DNA from: Corynebacterium sp. UBA2622
Lineage (GTDB): Bacteria; Actinomycetota; Actinomycetes; Mycobacteriales; Mycobacteriaceae
DNA: 63,082 bases
Assembly: GCF_002339505.1 (NCBI RefSeq)
Contig: NZ_DDJO01000021.1
Location: 37,794-100,875 of the forward strand
Direction of reading: 5' to 3'
The notes under the pieces are model-generated. The model did no database searches. It was not told the DNA's origin and saw only the letters and a list, made by a program, of their open reading frames with translations. Numbering within the stretch: the first letter of the stretch is position 1; every line of letters starts with the position of its first letter. This document shows positions 18,168 to 26,920 of the stretch, piece by piece. A program made the translations under genes and the position numbers.

Positions 18168-19589
18168 CTACAGGTCTGCGGGGCTGGCGAGGTGGCCGGC
18201 GACGGCGGTTGCCGCGGCGACGAGGGGCGAGACGAGGTGGGTCCGCCCGCCCGGGCCCTGGCGGCCCTCAAAGTTGCGGTTCGACGTGGAGGCGGAGCGC
18301 TCCCCCGGCGCCAGCTGGTCCGGATTCATGCCCAGGCACATGGAGCACCCCGCGGTGCGCCACTCCGCCCCGAAGGCGGTGAAGATCTCGTGCAGACCCT
18401 CTTCCTCCGCCTGCTGCTTGACCATCGTGGAGGAGGGCACGACCATCATGCGGGTGCCCTCGGCGATGGTGCGGCCCTTCAGCACGTCCGCGGCGGCGCG
18501 CAGGTCCTCGATGCGGGCGTTGGTGCAGGAGCCGAGGAAGACGGTGTCGATCCGGATGTCGCGCAGCGGGGTGCCCGGTTCCAGGTCCATGTAGCGCAGG
18601 GCCTTCTCGGCGGCGCGCTTGGTGGACTCGTCGCCGAAGGATTCCGGGTCGGGCACGGACTCGGACAGCGGCAGGCCCTGGCCCGGGTTGGTGCCCCAGG
18701 TGACGAAGGGAGTCAGCGCGTCGCCGTCGATCTCCACGACGGTGTCGAACTCCGCGCCTTCGTCGGTGGGCAGGGTCTTCCAGTAGGCGACGGCGTCGTC
18801 CCAGTCCTTACCCGTCGACGCGTACTCGCGGCCCTCGACGTAGTCCAAGGTCTTCTGGTCGGGGGCGACCATCCCGGCGCGCGCACCCGCCTCGATGGAC
18901 ATGTTGCAGATGGTCATGCGGGCCTCCATCGAGAGCTTCTCGATGGCCTCGCCGCGGTACTCGATGATGTGGCCCTGGCCGCCGTTGGTGCCGATCTTCG
19001 CGATGATCGCGAGGATGAGATCCTTCGCCGTCACACCCTCGCGCAGCTCCCCGGAGACGTTGACGGCCATTGTCTTGAAGGGCTTGAGGGAGAGCGTCTG
19101 GGTGGCCATGACGTGCTCGACCTCGGAGGTGCCGATGCCCATCGCGATGGATCCGAACGCCCCGTGGGTGGAGGTGTGCGAGTCGCCGCACACGATGGTC
19201 ATTCCGGGCTGGGTGATACCCAGCTGCGGACCGACGGTGTGCACGATGCCCTGCCTGACGTCGCCCATGGCGTGCAGCTTGACCCCGAACTCGGCGCAGT
19301 TCCTGCGAAGCGTTTCCACCTGCACCCTCGAGGTCGGCTCGGCGATCTCGAGCAGGTTGCCGGTCTTGATGCCCAGGGTGGGCACGTTGTGGTCCTCGGT
19401 GGCCAGGTGCAGCTCGGGGTGGCGCAGGGTGCGCCCCGACATGCGCAGACCGTCGAATGCCTGGGGCGAGGTGACCTCGTGGAGGAGCTGGAAGTCGATG
19501 AAGATGAGGTCCGGGTCTCCGCCCTGCCCGGGCGTGACCACGTGGTCACGCCAGACCTTCTCGGCGAGTGTCAAGGGTGTGTCCGCCAT
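18168..19589 (-). CDS. leuC: 3-isopropylmalate dehydratase large subunit
   Basis: This 473-residue aconitase-family [4Fe-4S] enzyme subunit acts in leucine synthesis. FIDFQLLHEVTSPQAFDGL, CGDSHTSTHGAFGSIAMGIGTSEVEHV, FLGSCTNARIEDLRAAA and AGCSMCLGMNPD contain the cluster-binding cysteines. The start was set at the ATG preceded by a perfect AGGAGG six bases upstream; upstream frame extensions overlap the ltbR promoter. The divergent neighbour is ltbR, whose product in C. glutamicum represses leuCD and leuB. Confidence 0.97.
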   Translation of the reverse strand: MADTPLTLAEKVWRDHVVTPGQGGDPDLIFIDFQLLHEVTSPQAFDGLRMSGRTLRHPELHLATEDHNVPTLGIKTGNLLEIAEPTSRVQVETLRRNCAEFGVKLHAMGDVRQGIVHTVGPQLGITQPGMTIVCGDSHTSTHGAFGSIAMGIGTSEVEHVMATQTLSLKPFKTMAVNVSGELREGVTAKDLILAIIAKIGTNGGQGHIIEYRGEAIEKLSMEARMTICNMSIEAGARAGMVAPDQKTLDYVEGREYASTGKDWDDAVAYWKTLPTDEGAEFDTVVEIDGDALTPFVTWGTNPGQGLPLSESVPDPESFGDESTKRAAEKALRYMDLEPGTPLRDIRIDTVFLGSCTNARIEDLRAAADVLKGRTIAEGTRMMVVPSSTMVKQQAEEEGLHEIFTAFGAEWRTAGCSMCLGMNPDQLAPGERSASTSNRNFEGRQGPGGRTHLVSPLVAAATAVAGHLASPADL

Positions 19590-19619
19590 CGCGTTCCTCC
19601 TCACGTCAACCCCGCACAT

Positions 19620-19647
19620 TCTCATAATGCGAGATGGTAGAATCCAT
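19620..19647. promoter_or_regulatory. candidate LtbR operator region between leuC and ltbR
   Basis: The 61-base leuC-ltbR gap holds two short inverted repeats: TCTC-ATAATGC-GAGA (19620-19634) and ATGG-TAGAAT-CCAT (19634-19647). The second encloses the ltbR -10 box. IclR-type regulators bind palindromes over their own promoters. This location fits, but I cannot confirm the exact LtbR motif. Confidence 0.45.
19638..19643 (+). promoter_or_regulatory. -10 box for leaderless ltbR transcript
   Basis: TAGAAT (TANANT type) ends seven bases before the GTG at 19651. No ribosome site fits between, so ltbR is probably translated from a leaderless mRNA. Confidence 0.6.
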
Positions 19648-19650
19648 GTT

Positions 19651-20376
19651 GTGAGACAGTATAGCGAAGAATCTGAGTTTTCAGACGTTTCCGGAATCGC
19701 CGGGATCTCCGGCATAAAGGTGCTCGACCGCTCCGTCGCGATCGTGCGCTCCGTGTCCTCGGGGGACAAGACGCTCGCGGCGCTCAGCGCGGACACCGGG
19801 CTGCCCCGGGCGACCACCCACCGCATCGCCACGGCGCTGGAGCTCCATCATATCCTCGCGCGCACCCCCGCCGGGGCGTGGACGATCGGGCCCGCCCTGG
19901 CGAGCTACGCCACCCACACCTCCCCGCAGCTGCTGTCCGCCGCCGCGCCCATCATGCGCGGGCTCGTCGAACGCACCGGCGAGTCCGTGCAGCTCTACCA
20001 GCTCACCGGCGACACCCGCACATGCATCGCCGCCGAGGAGCCCTCCAGCGGCCTCACCTACACCGTGCCCGTCGGTTCGCGGCTCTCGCTCTCCGCCGGG
20101 TCCGCCGCGCGCGTCTACGCCGCGTTCTCGCTTATCGACGCCCACCCCTTCCCCGCGGACGAACTCGCCGACGTGCGGGAGACCGGCTTGGCCGAATCCG
20201 TCGCCGAGCGCGAGGTGGGCCTCGCCAGCGTCTCCGCCCCCATCCGGGAGTCCGACGGCTCGGTGGTCGCGGTGCTCTCCGTCTCCGGACCGGTGGAGCG
20301 CCTCACCCCCAGCCCGAAGGAGAAGTGGGGGACGCAACTCGCGGCGGCCGCCCGGGAGCTCAGCGAGGCGCTGTAG
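19651..20376 (+). CDS. ltbR: IclR-family transcriptional regulator of leucine genes
   Basis: This 241-residue regulator has an N-terminal winged helix-turn-helix (about residues 22-75: GIKVLDRSVAIVRSV, LAALSADTGLPRATTHRIATAL). A C-terminal IclR effector domain follows (RTCIAAEEPSSGLTYTVPVG, VGLASVSAPIRESDGSVVAVLSVSG). In C. glutamicum LtbR represses leuB and leuCD and affects tryptophan genes. The divergent position against leuC here matches. The GTG start was chosen because the leaderless -10 box lies just upstream. Its TAG directly abuts the stop codon of the convergent fusion gene, with no base between. Confidence 0.9.
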   Translation: MRQYSEESEFSDVSGIAGISGIKVLDRSVAIVRSVSSGDKTLAALSADTGLPRATTHRIATALELHHILARTPAGAWTIGPALASYATHTSPQLLSAAAPIMRGLVERTGESVQLYQLTGDTRTCIAAEEPSSGLTYTVPVGSRLSLSAGSAARVYAAFSLIDAHPFPADELADVRETGLAESVAEREVGLASVSAPIRESDGSVVAVLSVSGPVERLTPSPKEKWGTQLAAAARELSEAL

Positions 20377-23121
20377 CTAGCGGTCGATGTAATCCAGCTC
20401 GCGCGCGGGCCACACCACGTTCTTCGCCAGGGGGATCTGGTGCGAGGCGGACTCCAGGATGTGCATGAAGTAGCCGGCGGTGTTCGGGATGGCCACGATG
20501 TCGCCCGCCGCCACACCGCGGGGGAAGCGCACCTTGCGGCGGAGGATGAGCTCGTCCTCGATGCAGTACGCGCCGACCAGGAACGCCTCGAGCTCATCCC
20601 CGGGGGCGGCGCGCTGGACCAGGATCGGGTCCACAAGGTAGTCGTCCGAGGTGGTGCGGCACTGCGTGCGGTTCATGTGCAGGCCCACCAGGGGCAGCCC
20701 GTCGCTGCGGGTCTTGACGAAAGCGACCTGGGCCAGGATGAGCCCGCAGCCGTCGAGAAGCGAGCGCCCGGGTTCGAGGTGCAGCCGCAAGCCGCGGTCG
20801 ACGAGGCCCTCTGCGATGTCCCCGGCGAGGACGTCCCGCAACCACCCCCCGCGGGTGGGGCTCTGCCAGTAGGGGTAGGTGGTGCGCAGGGGGTCGGCCT
20901 TCCACGTGAAGGGGTCGGCGTAACCGTCGCGCTGGGCGGCGATGGCGTCCCGGTAGGCGTGCCACTCGCCCTCGTCGTCGAGGTAGCTCATCGGAACCCC
21001 GCCACCGAGGTCGATGAACTCCGGATCGTGGCCGGCGGCGCGCAGAGCATCGACGAGCCCGAAGCATTCCCGCAGCGCGGAGCGGCGCTCGGCGGAGGCG
21101 TAGCCGTGAAGGTGGGCGTGCACGCCGACTACCCGCACGTTGCCGGCGGGCTCGGTCAGGTGGCGCACCCAGTTGCGGGACAGCTCGCCGAAGCGGGTGG
21201 GCGCCATCGTTACCGGGTCGGGGGCGAGGCGGGGGGCGACCAGCGCCGTCGCCGATCCCGCCAGGGCCCGGATGCGCTCGTACTCGTCGACGTTGTCCGC
21301 CGAGATGACGACCCCGTTGTCAATGGCCAGGCGCAACAGCGCATCGGTCTTGATGGCGGCCGAGAGGATGATGCGCTCCCCCGCCACCCCGCGCCCGAGA
21401 ACCTGGCGCAGCTCGTTCTCGCTGGCCACGTCGACCCCGTGGCCCGCGTCGCGCACGGTGTCCACGAAGGTCAGGGCCTTGTTGGCCTTGCGGGCGAAGA
21501 AGACCTTGAGGTCCACTCCGCTGGCCGCGGCAGCGTCGACGAGCTCGGTGATGTTGTCCAGCATCGGGGCGGGGTCGAGGACGTTGACGGGGCTTGAGAA
21601 GTCGTCGAGCAGCGACTGGCACGCCTCCGCATCGGCCACGAGGTCGCCCGCCCAGGGCTCGAGGCGCGCCCGCATGGGGGGCAGTCCGTGCACGCGGTCA
21701 GGATCCGCCATGGCGGCACGCGTCACCCGGCGCGCCCAGCCGGGAATGACCTCGTGGGCGCCCCGGCGGAGCGTGTCGTGGCCGAGGATCCACCCCTCGC
21801 TCATCCGGCCGGCCGCCGCGATATGACGCTGGCCGGTGAGGGTGCCGTCGCGCTCCACCATGATGGAACCCGTTTCCCGGTGCACCCGCGCCAGACCGCT
21901 CTCAACAAGCTTGCCCGCAAGGGTGCCGGGCACGGGACCGGGGGGCGCGTTCACGGCGTCGATGACGACGGTCGCACCGACTTCCCGCGCCAGCTCCTCC
22001 AGGTTCTCCCCACCGCGGGCAAGGAGGTCGGTGCGGATGCGCCCGGAATCGAGCATCTCCAGTACCTCCCCGGCCGTCTCGGCGGGGGGGCCGAAGGCGA
22101 CGCGCTCGAGGGTGCGGGTGAGGCGGCCGAAATTCTCCCCGCCCAGGCTGTCGCGACCACCGAAGGAGGCTCGCTCGATGACGGCATCGTAGGCGGCACG
22201 GAACGCGTAACCCACGGCCGCCGCCGCAGTCCAGGGACGGGCACCCGTGGCCACCTCCCAGGACCGGCGCAGGTCCTCCACCGGGTCGCCCGCGTCGCGG
22301 CCACCGAGGACCGCGCGGATGCCCTGCGGGTCCGCGGGTGAGCCGGTCGCGGCGAGAACCTCCGAGGCGAACTCCTCGAGCGCGGCCGTGAATTCCCCGA
22401 GGTTCCCCGCGGCGAGGATTGCATCGGAGGCCTCCCGCAGCGCGGGGCGCAGTCCGCGCTCCGTCTCCTCCGGCGGGTAGGCCTTGACCTCCATGAACCT
22501 CCCGCCGCGAGTGACGGGGTAGAACACCCCCGCGCGCGCGGAGCGCACCACGTCGATGAAGGTCAGAGCTGCGCCCCTGATGAGGGCGGTGTCTTCCTCG
22601 GTCACGGCGTCGAGCCCCTCCGGCGGGAACGCGGGGATCACGTCCACACCCCCGATATCCGTGTGACGCAGGGAGCCCGGCCAGTCGGGGGCGTGGCCGG
22701 TGGTCACCAGGACTTCGCGGAAAAGCGCGCCCTCGATCTCGAATCCCTCCCCGCGCGGTGTGAGCTCGGCGACCGCGGCGTCGACGAAGGAGAGGCTGCA
22801 GTTCGCCGGGAGGTGGCCCGCCAGCGCAGCCCACGAGGCGGCGAGGAAACCGCCGACGGCGCGGCGGGGCGGGAAGGTGTCGTCGGCGCCGCGCCATTCG
22901 TTGAAACTGCCGAGCTGGGTGCGCACGATACGGGAGGGCACGTTGAGCAGCCACTCGTCCGGCTGGTCGGGGTGGTACGCCCCGGGCCCGCTCGCGCCGG
23001 CTACGGGCCCGTCGTTGAACACGGTGAGATTGATGGACGCACCGCGCTCGCGTGCCCGGCCCATGAGCTCCTCCGCAGCCCACAGGCCCCTCGGCCCGGC
23101 CCCGATGATTGCAACCTTCAT
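20377..23121 (-). CDS. fusion: FAD/NAD(P)-binding domain + fold-type III PLP decarboxylase
   Basis: This 914-residue protein has two enzymes in one chain. Residues 1 to ~480 are a COG4529/NAD_binding_9-type flavoprotein region: the dinucleotide motif IIGAGPRGLWAAEEL, then PDQPDEWLLNVPSR and a late RHIAAAGRMSEGWILGHDTL. Residues ~485-914 form an alanine-racemase/diaminopimelate-decarboxylase fold. K545 in FFARKANKAL is the expected PLP lysine, with HAHLHG (668-673), the phosphate loop DLGGGVP (705-710), HLEPGRSLLDG and a C-terminal CIEDE. It resembles the Y4yA-type PLP enzymes and SbnH. It starts 4 bases after the SbnA-like gene stop, so they form an operon. Probable role: oxidise and decarboxylate an amino-acid adduct made by the SbnA-like enzyme. 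Substrate unknown. Confidence 0.85.
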   Translation of the reverse strand: MKVAIIGAGPRGLWAAEELMGRARERGASINLTVFNDGPVAGASGPGAYHPDQPDEWLLNVPSRIVRTQLGSFNEWRGADDTFPPRRAVGGFLAASWAALAGHLPANCSLSFVDAAVAELTPRGEGFEIEGALFREVLVTTGHAPDWPGSLRHTDIGGVDVIPAFPPEGLDAVTEEDTALIRGAALTFIDVVRSARAGVFYPVTRGGRFMEVKAYPPEETERGLRPALREASDAILAAGNLGEFTAALEEFASEVLAATGSPADPQGIRAVLGGRDAGDPVEDLRRSWEVATGARPWTAAAAVGYAFRAAYDAVIERASFGGRDSLGGENFGRLTRTLERVAFGPPAETAGEVLEMLDSGRIRTDLLARGGENLEELAREVGATVVIDAVNAPPGPVPGTLAGKLVESGLARVHRETGSIMVERDGTLTGQRHIAAAGRMSEGWILGHDTLRRGAHEVIPGWARRVTRAAMADPDRVHGLPPMRARLEPWAGDLVADAEACQSLLDDFSSPVNVLDPAPMLDNITELVDAAAASGVDLKVFFARKANKALTFVDTVRDAGHGVDVASENELRQVLGRGVAGERIILSAAIKTDALLRLAIDNGVVISADNVDEYERIRALAGSATALVAPRLAPDPVTMAPTRFGELSRNWVRHLTEPAGNVRVVGVHAHLHGYASAERRSALRECFGLVDALRAAGHDPEFIDLGGGVPMSYLDDEGEWHAYRDAIAAQRDGYADPFTWKADPLRTTYPYWQSPTRGGWLRDVLAGDIAEGLVDRGLRLHLEPGRSLLDGCGLILAQVAFVKTRSDGLPLVGLHMNRTQCRTTSDDYLVDPILVQRAAPGDELEAFLVGAYCIEDELILRRKVRFPRGVAAGDIVAIPNTAGYFMHILESASHQIPLAKNVVWPARELDYIDR

Positions 23122-23125
23122 CGCT

Positions 23126-24079
23126 CTACCCCACGTTCCTTTCGACCCATTCGTCGTTGTAAATCGTGTCCAGATACGCCCGGCCGTCGTCGTGGAAGAT
23201 GGCGGCGATCTCCGCACCCGGGTAGTCGCGCACGAACTTGTCGACGGCCACGCACACCGCCCCTCCCGAGGCGCCCGGCATGAACCCGGTGGCGCGCGCG
23301 ACACGGCGCGCGGCCCTGACGGCGTCCGCTGCGTTGACCCGGACGACCTCGTCGGGCGTCGTCTCGCGGGACAGGTCCGTGACCACCCCCGCACCGTAAC
23401 CGGGCAGGATGCGCTCCCCGCGCGCGCCGCCGAAGAGCACCGAGCCCTCCGCGTCCACGGCGACAACGCGGGTGGGCAGGTCGTGCTCGTCGATGAAGCG
23501 CGCGCAGCCGCCGACGGTGCCCGTGGTGCTGACGGCCACCAGCAGGAAGTCCGGGGCGTGGCCGAGCTGGTCCATGATCTCGTGCATCGTGCCCTCACTG
23601 TGGGCGAGGAAGGCGGCGCGGTTGGAGTACTGGTCGAGGTTGACCGCGTCCAGCTCGCGCACGAGCTCCGCAACCTTGGTGCGCCGCGCGGTCAGCCAGT
23701 CACCCGTCTCCGGATCCGGGGACTCCACGGGGTGTATGTGTGCACCGAGAGCCTTCATGTGAGCGAGGGTGGCCTGGTTCGTGCGCGGGTCCACCACGCA
23801 GTGGAACTCCCAGCCGCCGACGGCGGCCTCCCGCGCCAATGCCACCCCGAGGTTGCCGGAGCTGGACTCCACCATCACGGACCCGGGGCGGAGCACCCCC
23901 CGCTCCACGGCATCGTTGACGAGGGCCCGGGCGGTGCGGTCCTTCGCGCTGCCGCCGGGGTTGAAGGATTCGAGTTTGGCCCATGCGCTCTGCGAGCCGT
24001 CCTCACCGAATCCGGTGAGCTTCACAAGGGGGGTGTGCCCGATGGCCGAGAGCAGGCCGTTACCTGCGTCAGAAAACAT
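23126..24079 (-). CDS. SbnA-like PLP-dependent synthase (cysteine-synthase fold)
   Basis: This 317-residue fold-type II PLP enzyme has its PLP lysine at K46 in NPGGSAKDRTA and a substrate loop ESSSGNLG. The match is closer to SbnA than to CysK: VSTTGTVGG, VVAVDAEGSVLFG, LPGYGAG and the C-terminal DGRAYLDTIYNDEWVE are SbnA features. SbnA joins O-phospho-L-serine and L-glutamate to make N-(2-amino-2-carboxyethyl)-L-glutamate, the precursor of 2,3-diaminopropionate. No sbnB-like dehydrogenase or NIS siderophore synthetase is nearby; the fused flavoprotein-decarboxylase follows instead. The ATG at 24079 is preferred over a TTG six bases earlier because a -10 box lies seven bases upstream. Confidence 0.85.
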   Translation of the reverse strand: MFSDAGNGLLSAIGHTPLVKLTGFGEDGSQSAWAKLESFNPGGSAKDRTARALVNDAVERGVLRPGSVMVESSSGNLGVALAREAAVGGWEFHCVVDPRTNQATLAHMKALGAHIHPVESPDPETGDWLTARRTKVAELVRELDAVNLDQYSNRAAFLAHSEGTMHEIMDQLGHAPDFLLVAVSTTGTVGGCARFIDEHDLPTRVVAVDAEGSVLFGGARGERILPGYGAGVVTDLSRETTPDEVVRVNAADAVRAARRVARATGFMPGASGGAVCVAVDKFVRDYPGAEIAAIFHDDGRAYLDTIYNDEWVERNVG

Positions 24080-24086
24080 GAACAAT

Positions 24087-24092
24087 ATCTTA
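24087..24092 (-). promoter_or_regulatory. candidate -10 box for the SbnA-like operon
   Basis: On the minus strand TAAGAT ends seven bases before the ATG at 24079. The spacing matches the other leaderless starts in the window, and no Shine-Dalgarno sequence is seen at normal distance. Confidence 0.45.
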
Positions 24093-24241
24093 TGCTTCTT
24101 TCAATCCGGGTCATACTTTCGGGCTATCCCGCGCGGGCCGCCGCGAACGGGCCTTTGCACGCCCGCCGGACCGCCAATGTATTCGCTTTTACTTGGCGGC
24201 AACTGACAGGTGGCGCGTTTTCCCTATCAACTTTTCAGGGG

Positions 24242-24247
24242 TACGCT
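24242..24247 (+). promoter_or_regulatory. candidate -10 box for YhgE/Pip gene 1
   Basis: TACGCT ends six bases before the GTG at 24254. The fit to TANANT is imperfect; position alone suggests a leaderless start. Confidence 0.35.
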
Positions 24248-24253
24248 CGCGAC

Positions 24254-26920
24254 GTGCGAACTAGCGGGCAGATATTTGGGCGGGATATCCGCCGACTACT
24301 ACGCGTGCCCAGGGCTTTTGTCATTGTAATCGGTGTTCTGATCACCCCGGCCCTGTACGCATGGTTCAACATAAACGCGTTCTGGGACCCCTACTCCCAC
24401 ACCCAGAACATCCACATCGCCGTGGTCAACAATGACCGTGGCGGTTCCGCGGACCGGGTCGGCGACATCGACGTGGGATCCCAGATCGAGGAACAGCTCA
24501 AGAGCAACGACAGGATCGGGTGGGAGTTCGTCCCCGAGGACAAGGCCCGCGAAGGCCTGATGCGCGGGGACTACTACGCCATGTTCGTCATCCCGCCTGA
24601 GTTCAGCCAGGACCTGCTCAGCCTGGTCACGGGCACCTACACCCAGCCCGCGCTGCAGTACTACGTCAACGAGAAGACCAACGGTGTTTCGCCCTCGATC
24701 ACTGACACGGGCGCGAACGCGGTCGACAGCGCCGTGTCCGAGGCGTTCAAGCAGAAGGTCGGTGATGCAGCGGCGACCCAGTTGCGCGAGAAGGGAGTCG
24801 CACTGCGCGGGGACATCGACGACGCCCGCGGGAAAGCGTCGGGAAGCCTCGGCCAGGTCGCGGACAACCTCGATTCGGCCAGCGTTCGAGTCTCGGGAAT
24901 GAAGTCCACCGTGGACGGTGCCCGGCCCGTCATCGGGGAGCTGACGGGGCTCGTCCACGATGTCGACTCGACCCTCGGCGAGGTGGACTCCGCGCTCACG
25001 AACGTCGACGGTCTGGTCACGGAGCTGCAGAACTCATCGGCCGGCTTCTCCTCCGCGACCTCGACGGCCCTCATCGAATCCACCAACGCGCTGAGTGTGG
25101 GTGCAGCGTCCGCGAACACCTCGATTGCCTCGGCGACCGACCAGCTCGGCACCGCCCAGACACGCGTGCGCTCGGCCGTCGACGAGGTCAACGGGGTGGT
25201 CACCCAGGGAGAGGCGGCTGTCGCCCAGTTTCAGGCGACCGCGGATGGCGCGGCCCTGTCACCACCCGTCAAAGCCCAGGTCGACAGCGCGATCAGCGCC
25301 CTCAACGAGCGCACGGGGGCGTCGCGCCAGATCCTCGACAGCCTCAACGGGGTTGACCAGTCGACCACGGCAACGCTGGACTCCCTCCGCGGTGTGGGTG
25401 ACTCCCTGCAGAAGGCCACCGCGGACTCCAATGCCTCAGCCCGGGCGGCGGGTGACCAACTCGCCGCCTCACTGCCGGAGATCAACTCGGCTCTCGCCCA
25501 GCTCTCCGGCAGCGTCGCTTCCGTGCGCGGGGCCGTGACCAGCCAGCGAGCGCTGACCGATGAAACCACAACGCTCCTCGCGGGAGTCGACAGCCAACTT
25601 GCATCGGCGGAGGGGATCCTCGATGAGGTGTCGGGGGATCTGAGCACGCTTTCCGACGGCGCACGGGCCGCCCAGGGTGATATCGCGGCGCTGCTCGCCA
25701 CGAACGACAACGACGTTCTGAACACCGTGACGGGCCTGAACTCCGTGAAGATCGGCGACTACTTCGCGTCCCCGGTCACTGTGCAGCAGCAGGCGGTCTA
25801 CCCCACCGAGAATTACGGCAGCGCGATGGCCGCGTTCTTCACCAACCTTGCTCTGTGGATCGGTGCTTTCGTGCTCACGATCATCTACCGCGTGGAGGTG
25901 GACACCGAGGGCTTCAGACGGCTGACGGTGGGTCAGGCCTACCTCGGCCGCTACCTGTTCTTCGCCGTGGTTTCCGTACTGCAGGCGGTCGTCGTCACGC
26001 TCGGCAACATCGCTTTCGGTGTGCAGATGGAATCGATCCCCGCTTACCTGGTGACAGCGATGCTGACCGGCATGTCGTACACCGCGATCATTTACGCGCT
26101 TGTTTCCGCGCTCGGCCACATCGGGCGCGGGATAGCCGTGTTCATGGTCGTGGTGCAAATCCCGGGTGCGTCCGGGCTTTACCCGATCGAGCTGATGCCG
26201 GGGTTCTTCCGGCGGATCTACCCGTTCCTCCCGTTCCGCTACGGAATCGACGCCATGCGCGAGACAATCGCCGGCTTCTACGGGCACCACTACTTCCGGT
26301 TCATGTCCACTCTTCTCCTCATGGCGCTGGCGGCGTTCACCCTGGGCTGGTTGTTCCGCCGCACGCTGTCGCACGCAAATCTCCTCTTTAACCGCCAACT
26401 CGCGCGGACAAACCTGATCACCCACGAACAGGTTGAGGTGATGGGTTCGCCCTACCGCATCTCCGACGTCACCGCGGCGCTTTCGGACCGCGATGAATAC
26501 CGCGAAAGCGTCGCACGGAGAACCCGGATGTTCCATGAGAACTACCGGACGATGATCCTCGGGGGAATCGCCTTCGGCGTCGTCGGGGTGGCAATCATCA
26601 CGGGCATGACCTACCTGCTGCCCACCGACAGGACAATCATGCTGGCCATCGTGGTCGGCTGGTCGCTTTTGGTCATTCTCTACCTGGGCGGCGTGGAGTA
26701 CTTCAAGCAGAGCCTTGTCGACGCCGCCCAGGTCTCCCGCCTCGGAGACAACGAGCTGCGGGATGCCGTGGTCCACCGCCACGATTCGGCCGGAACCCGC
26801 GTGAGCGTGGGCGCACCCGGCGAAGGCGTTGACGACGGCCCCGCTGGCGGCGGTGGGCGGTCCGGTGACCGCCGCGGGCCGGATGACGACACCACACAGA
26901 TGGAGCAGGTGAAACCGTGA
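24254..26920 (+). CDS. YhgE/Pip-type membrane protein 1
   Basis: This 888-residue membrane protein has an N-terminal helix (VPRAFVIVIGVLITPALYAWFNINAFWDPY, about residues 20-50) with the YhgE signature, then IHIAVVNNDRGG. A long extracytoplasmic region (about 150-520) is rich in Ala, Ser, Asp and Val with heptad-like runs, probably coiled coil. Several C-terminal helices with an ABC-2-type membrane domain follow (from about residue 530: AMAAFFTNLALWIGAFVL, YLFFAVVSVLQAVVVTL). Family relatives include phage infection protein Pip and EsaA. The Gly/Asp-rich tail (about 840-888) is unusual. Its stop overlaps the start of a second family member. Export or cell-envelope assembly is likely; the cargo is unknown. 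Confidence 0.85.
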   Translation: MRTSGQIFGRDIRRLLRVPRAFVIVIGVLITPALYAWFNINAFWDPYSHTQNIHIAVVNNDRGGSADRVGDIDVGSQIEEQLKSNDRIGWEFVPEDKAREGLMRGDYYAMFVIPPEFSQDLLSLVTGTYTQPALQYYVNEKTNGVSPSITDTGANAVDSAVSEAFKQKVGDAAATQLREKGVALRGDIDDARGKASGSLGQVADNLDSASVRVSGMKSTVDGARPVIGELTGLVHDVDSTLGEVDSALTNVDGLVTELQNSSAGFSSATSTALIESTNALSVGAASANTSIASATDQLGTAQTRVRSAVDEVNGVVTQGEAAVAQFQATADGAALSPPVKAQVDSAISALNERTGASRQILDSLNGVDQSTTATLDSLRGVGDSLQKATADSNASARAAGDQLAASLPEINSALAQLSGSVASVRGAVTSQRALTDETTTLLAGVDSQLASAEGILDEVSGDLSTLSDGARAAQGDIAALLATNDNDVLNTVTGLNSVKIGDYFASPVTVQQQAVYPTENYGSAMAAFFTNLALWIGAFVLTIIYRVEVDTEGFRRLTVGQAYLGRYLFFAVVSVLQAVVVTLGNIAFGVQMESIPAYLVTAMLTGMSYTAIIYALVSALGHIGRGIAVFMVVVQIPGASGLYPIELMPGFFRRIYPFLPFRYGIDAMRETIAGFYGHHYFRFMSTLLLMALAAFTLGWLFRRTLSHANLLFNRQLARTNLITHEQVEVMGSPYRISDVTAALSDRDEYRESVARRTRMFHENYRTMILGGIAFGVVGVAIITGMTYLLPTDRTIMLAIVVGWSLLVILYLGGVEYFKQSLVDAAQVSRLGDNELRDAVVHRHDSAGTRVSVGAPGEGVDDGPAGGGGRSGDRRGPDDDTTQMEQVKP

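Noticed and set aside
24080..24253. Iron-responsive (DtxR) operator for the SbnA-like operon
   Set aside because: A siderophore pathway would predict one, but I found no TTAGG...CCTAA-like palindrome in the divergent promoter region.
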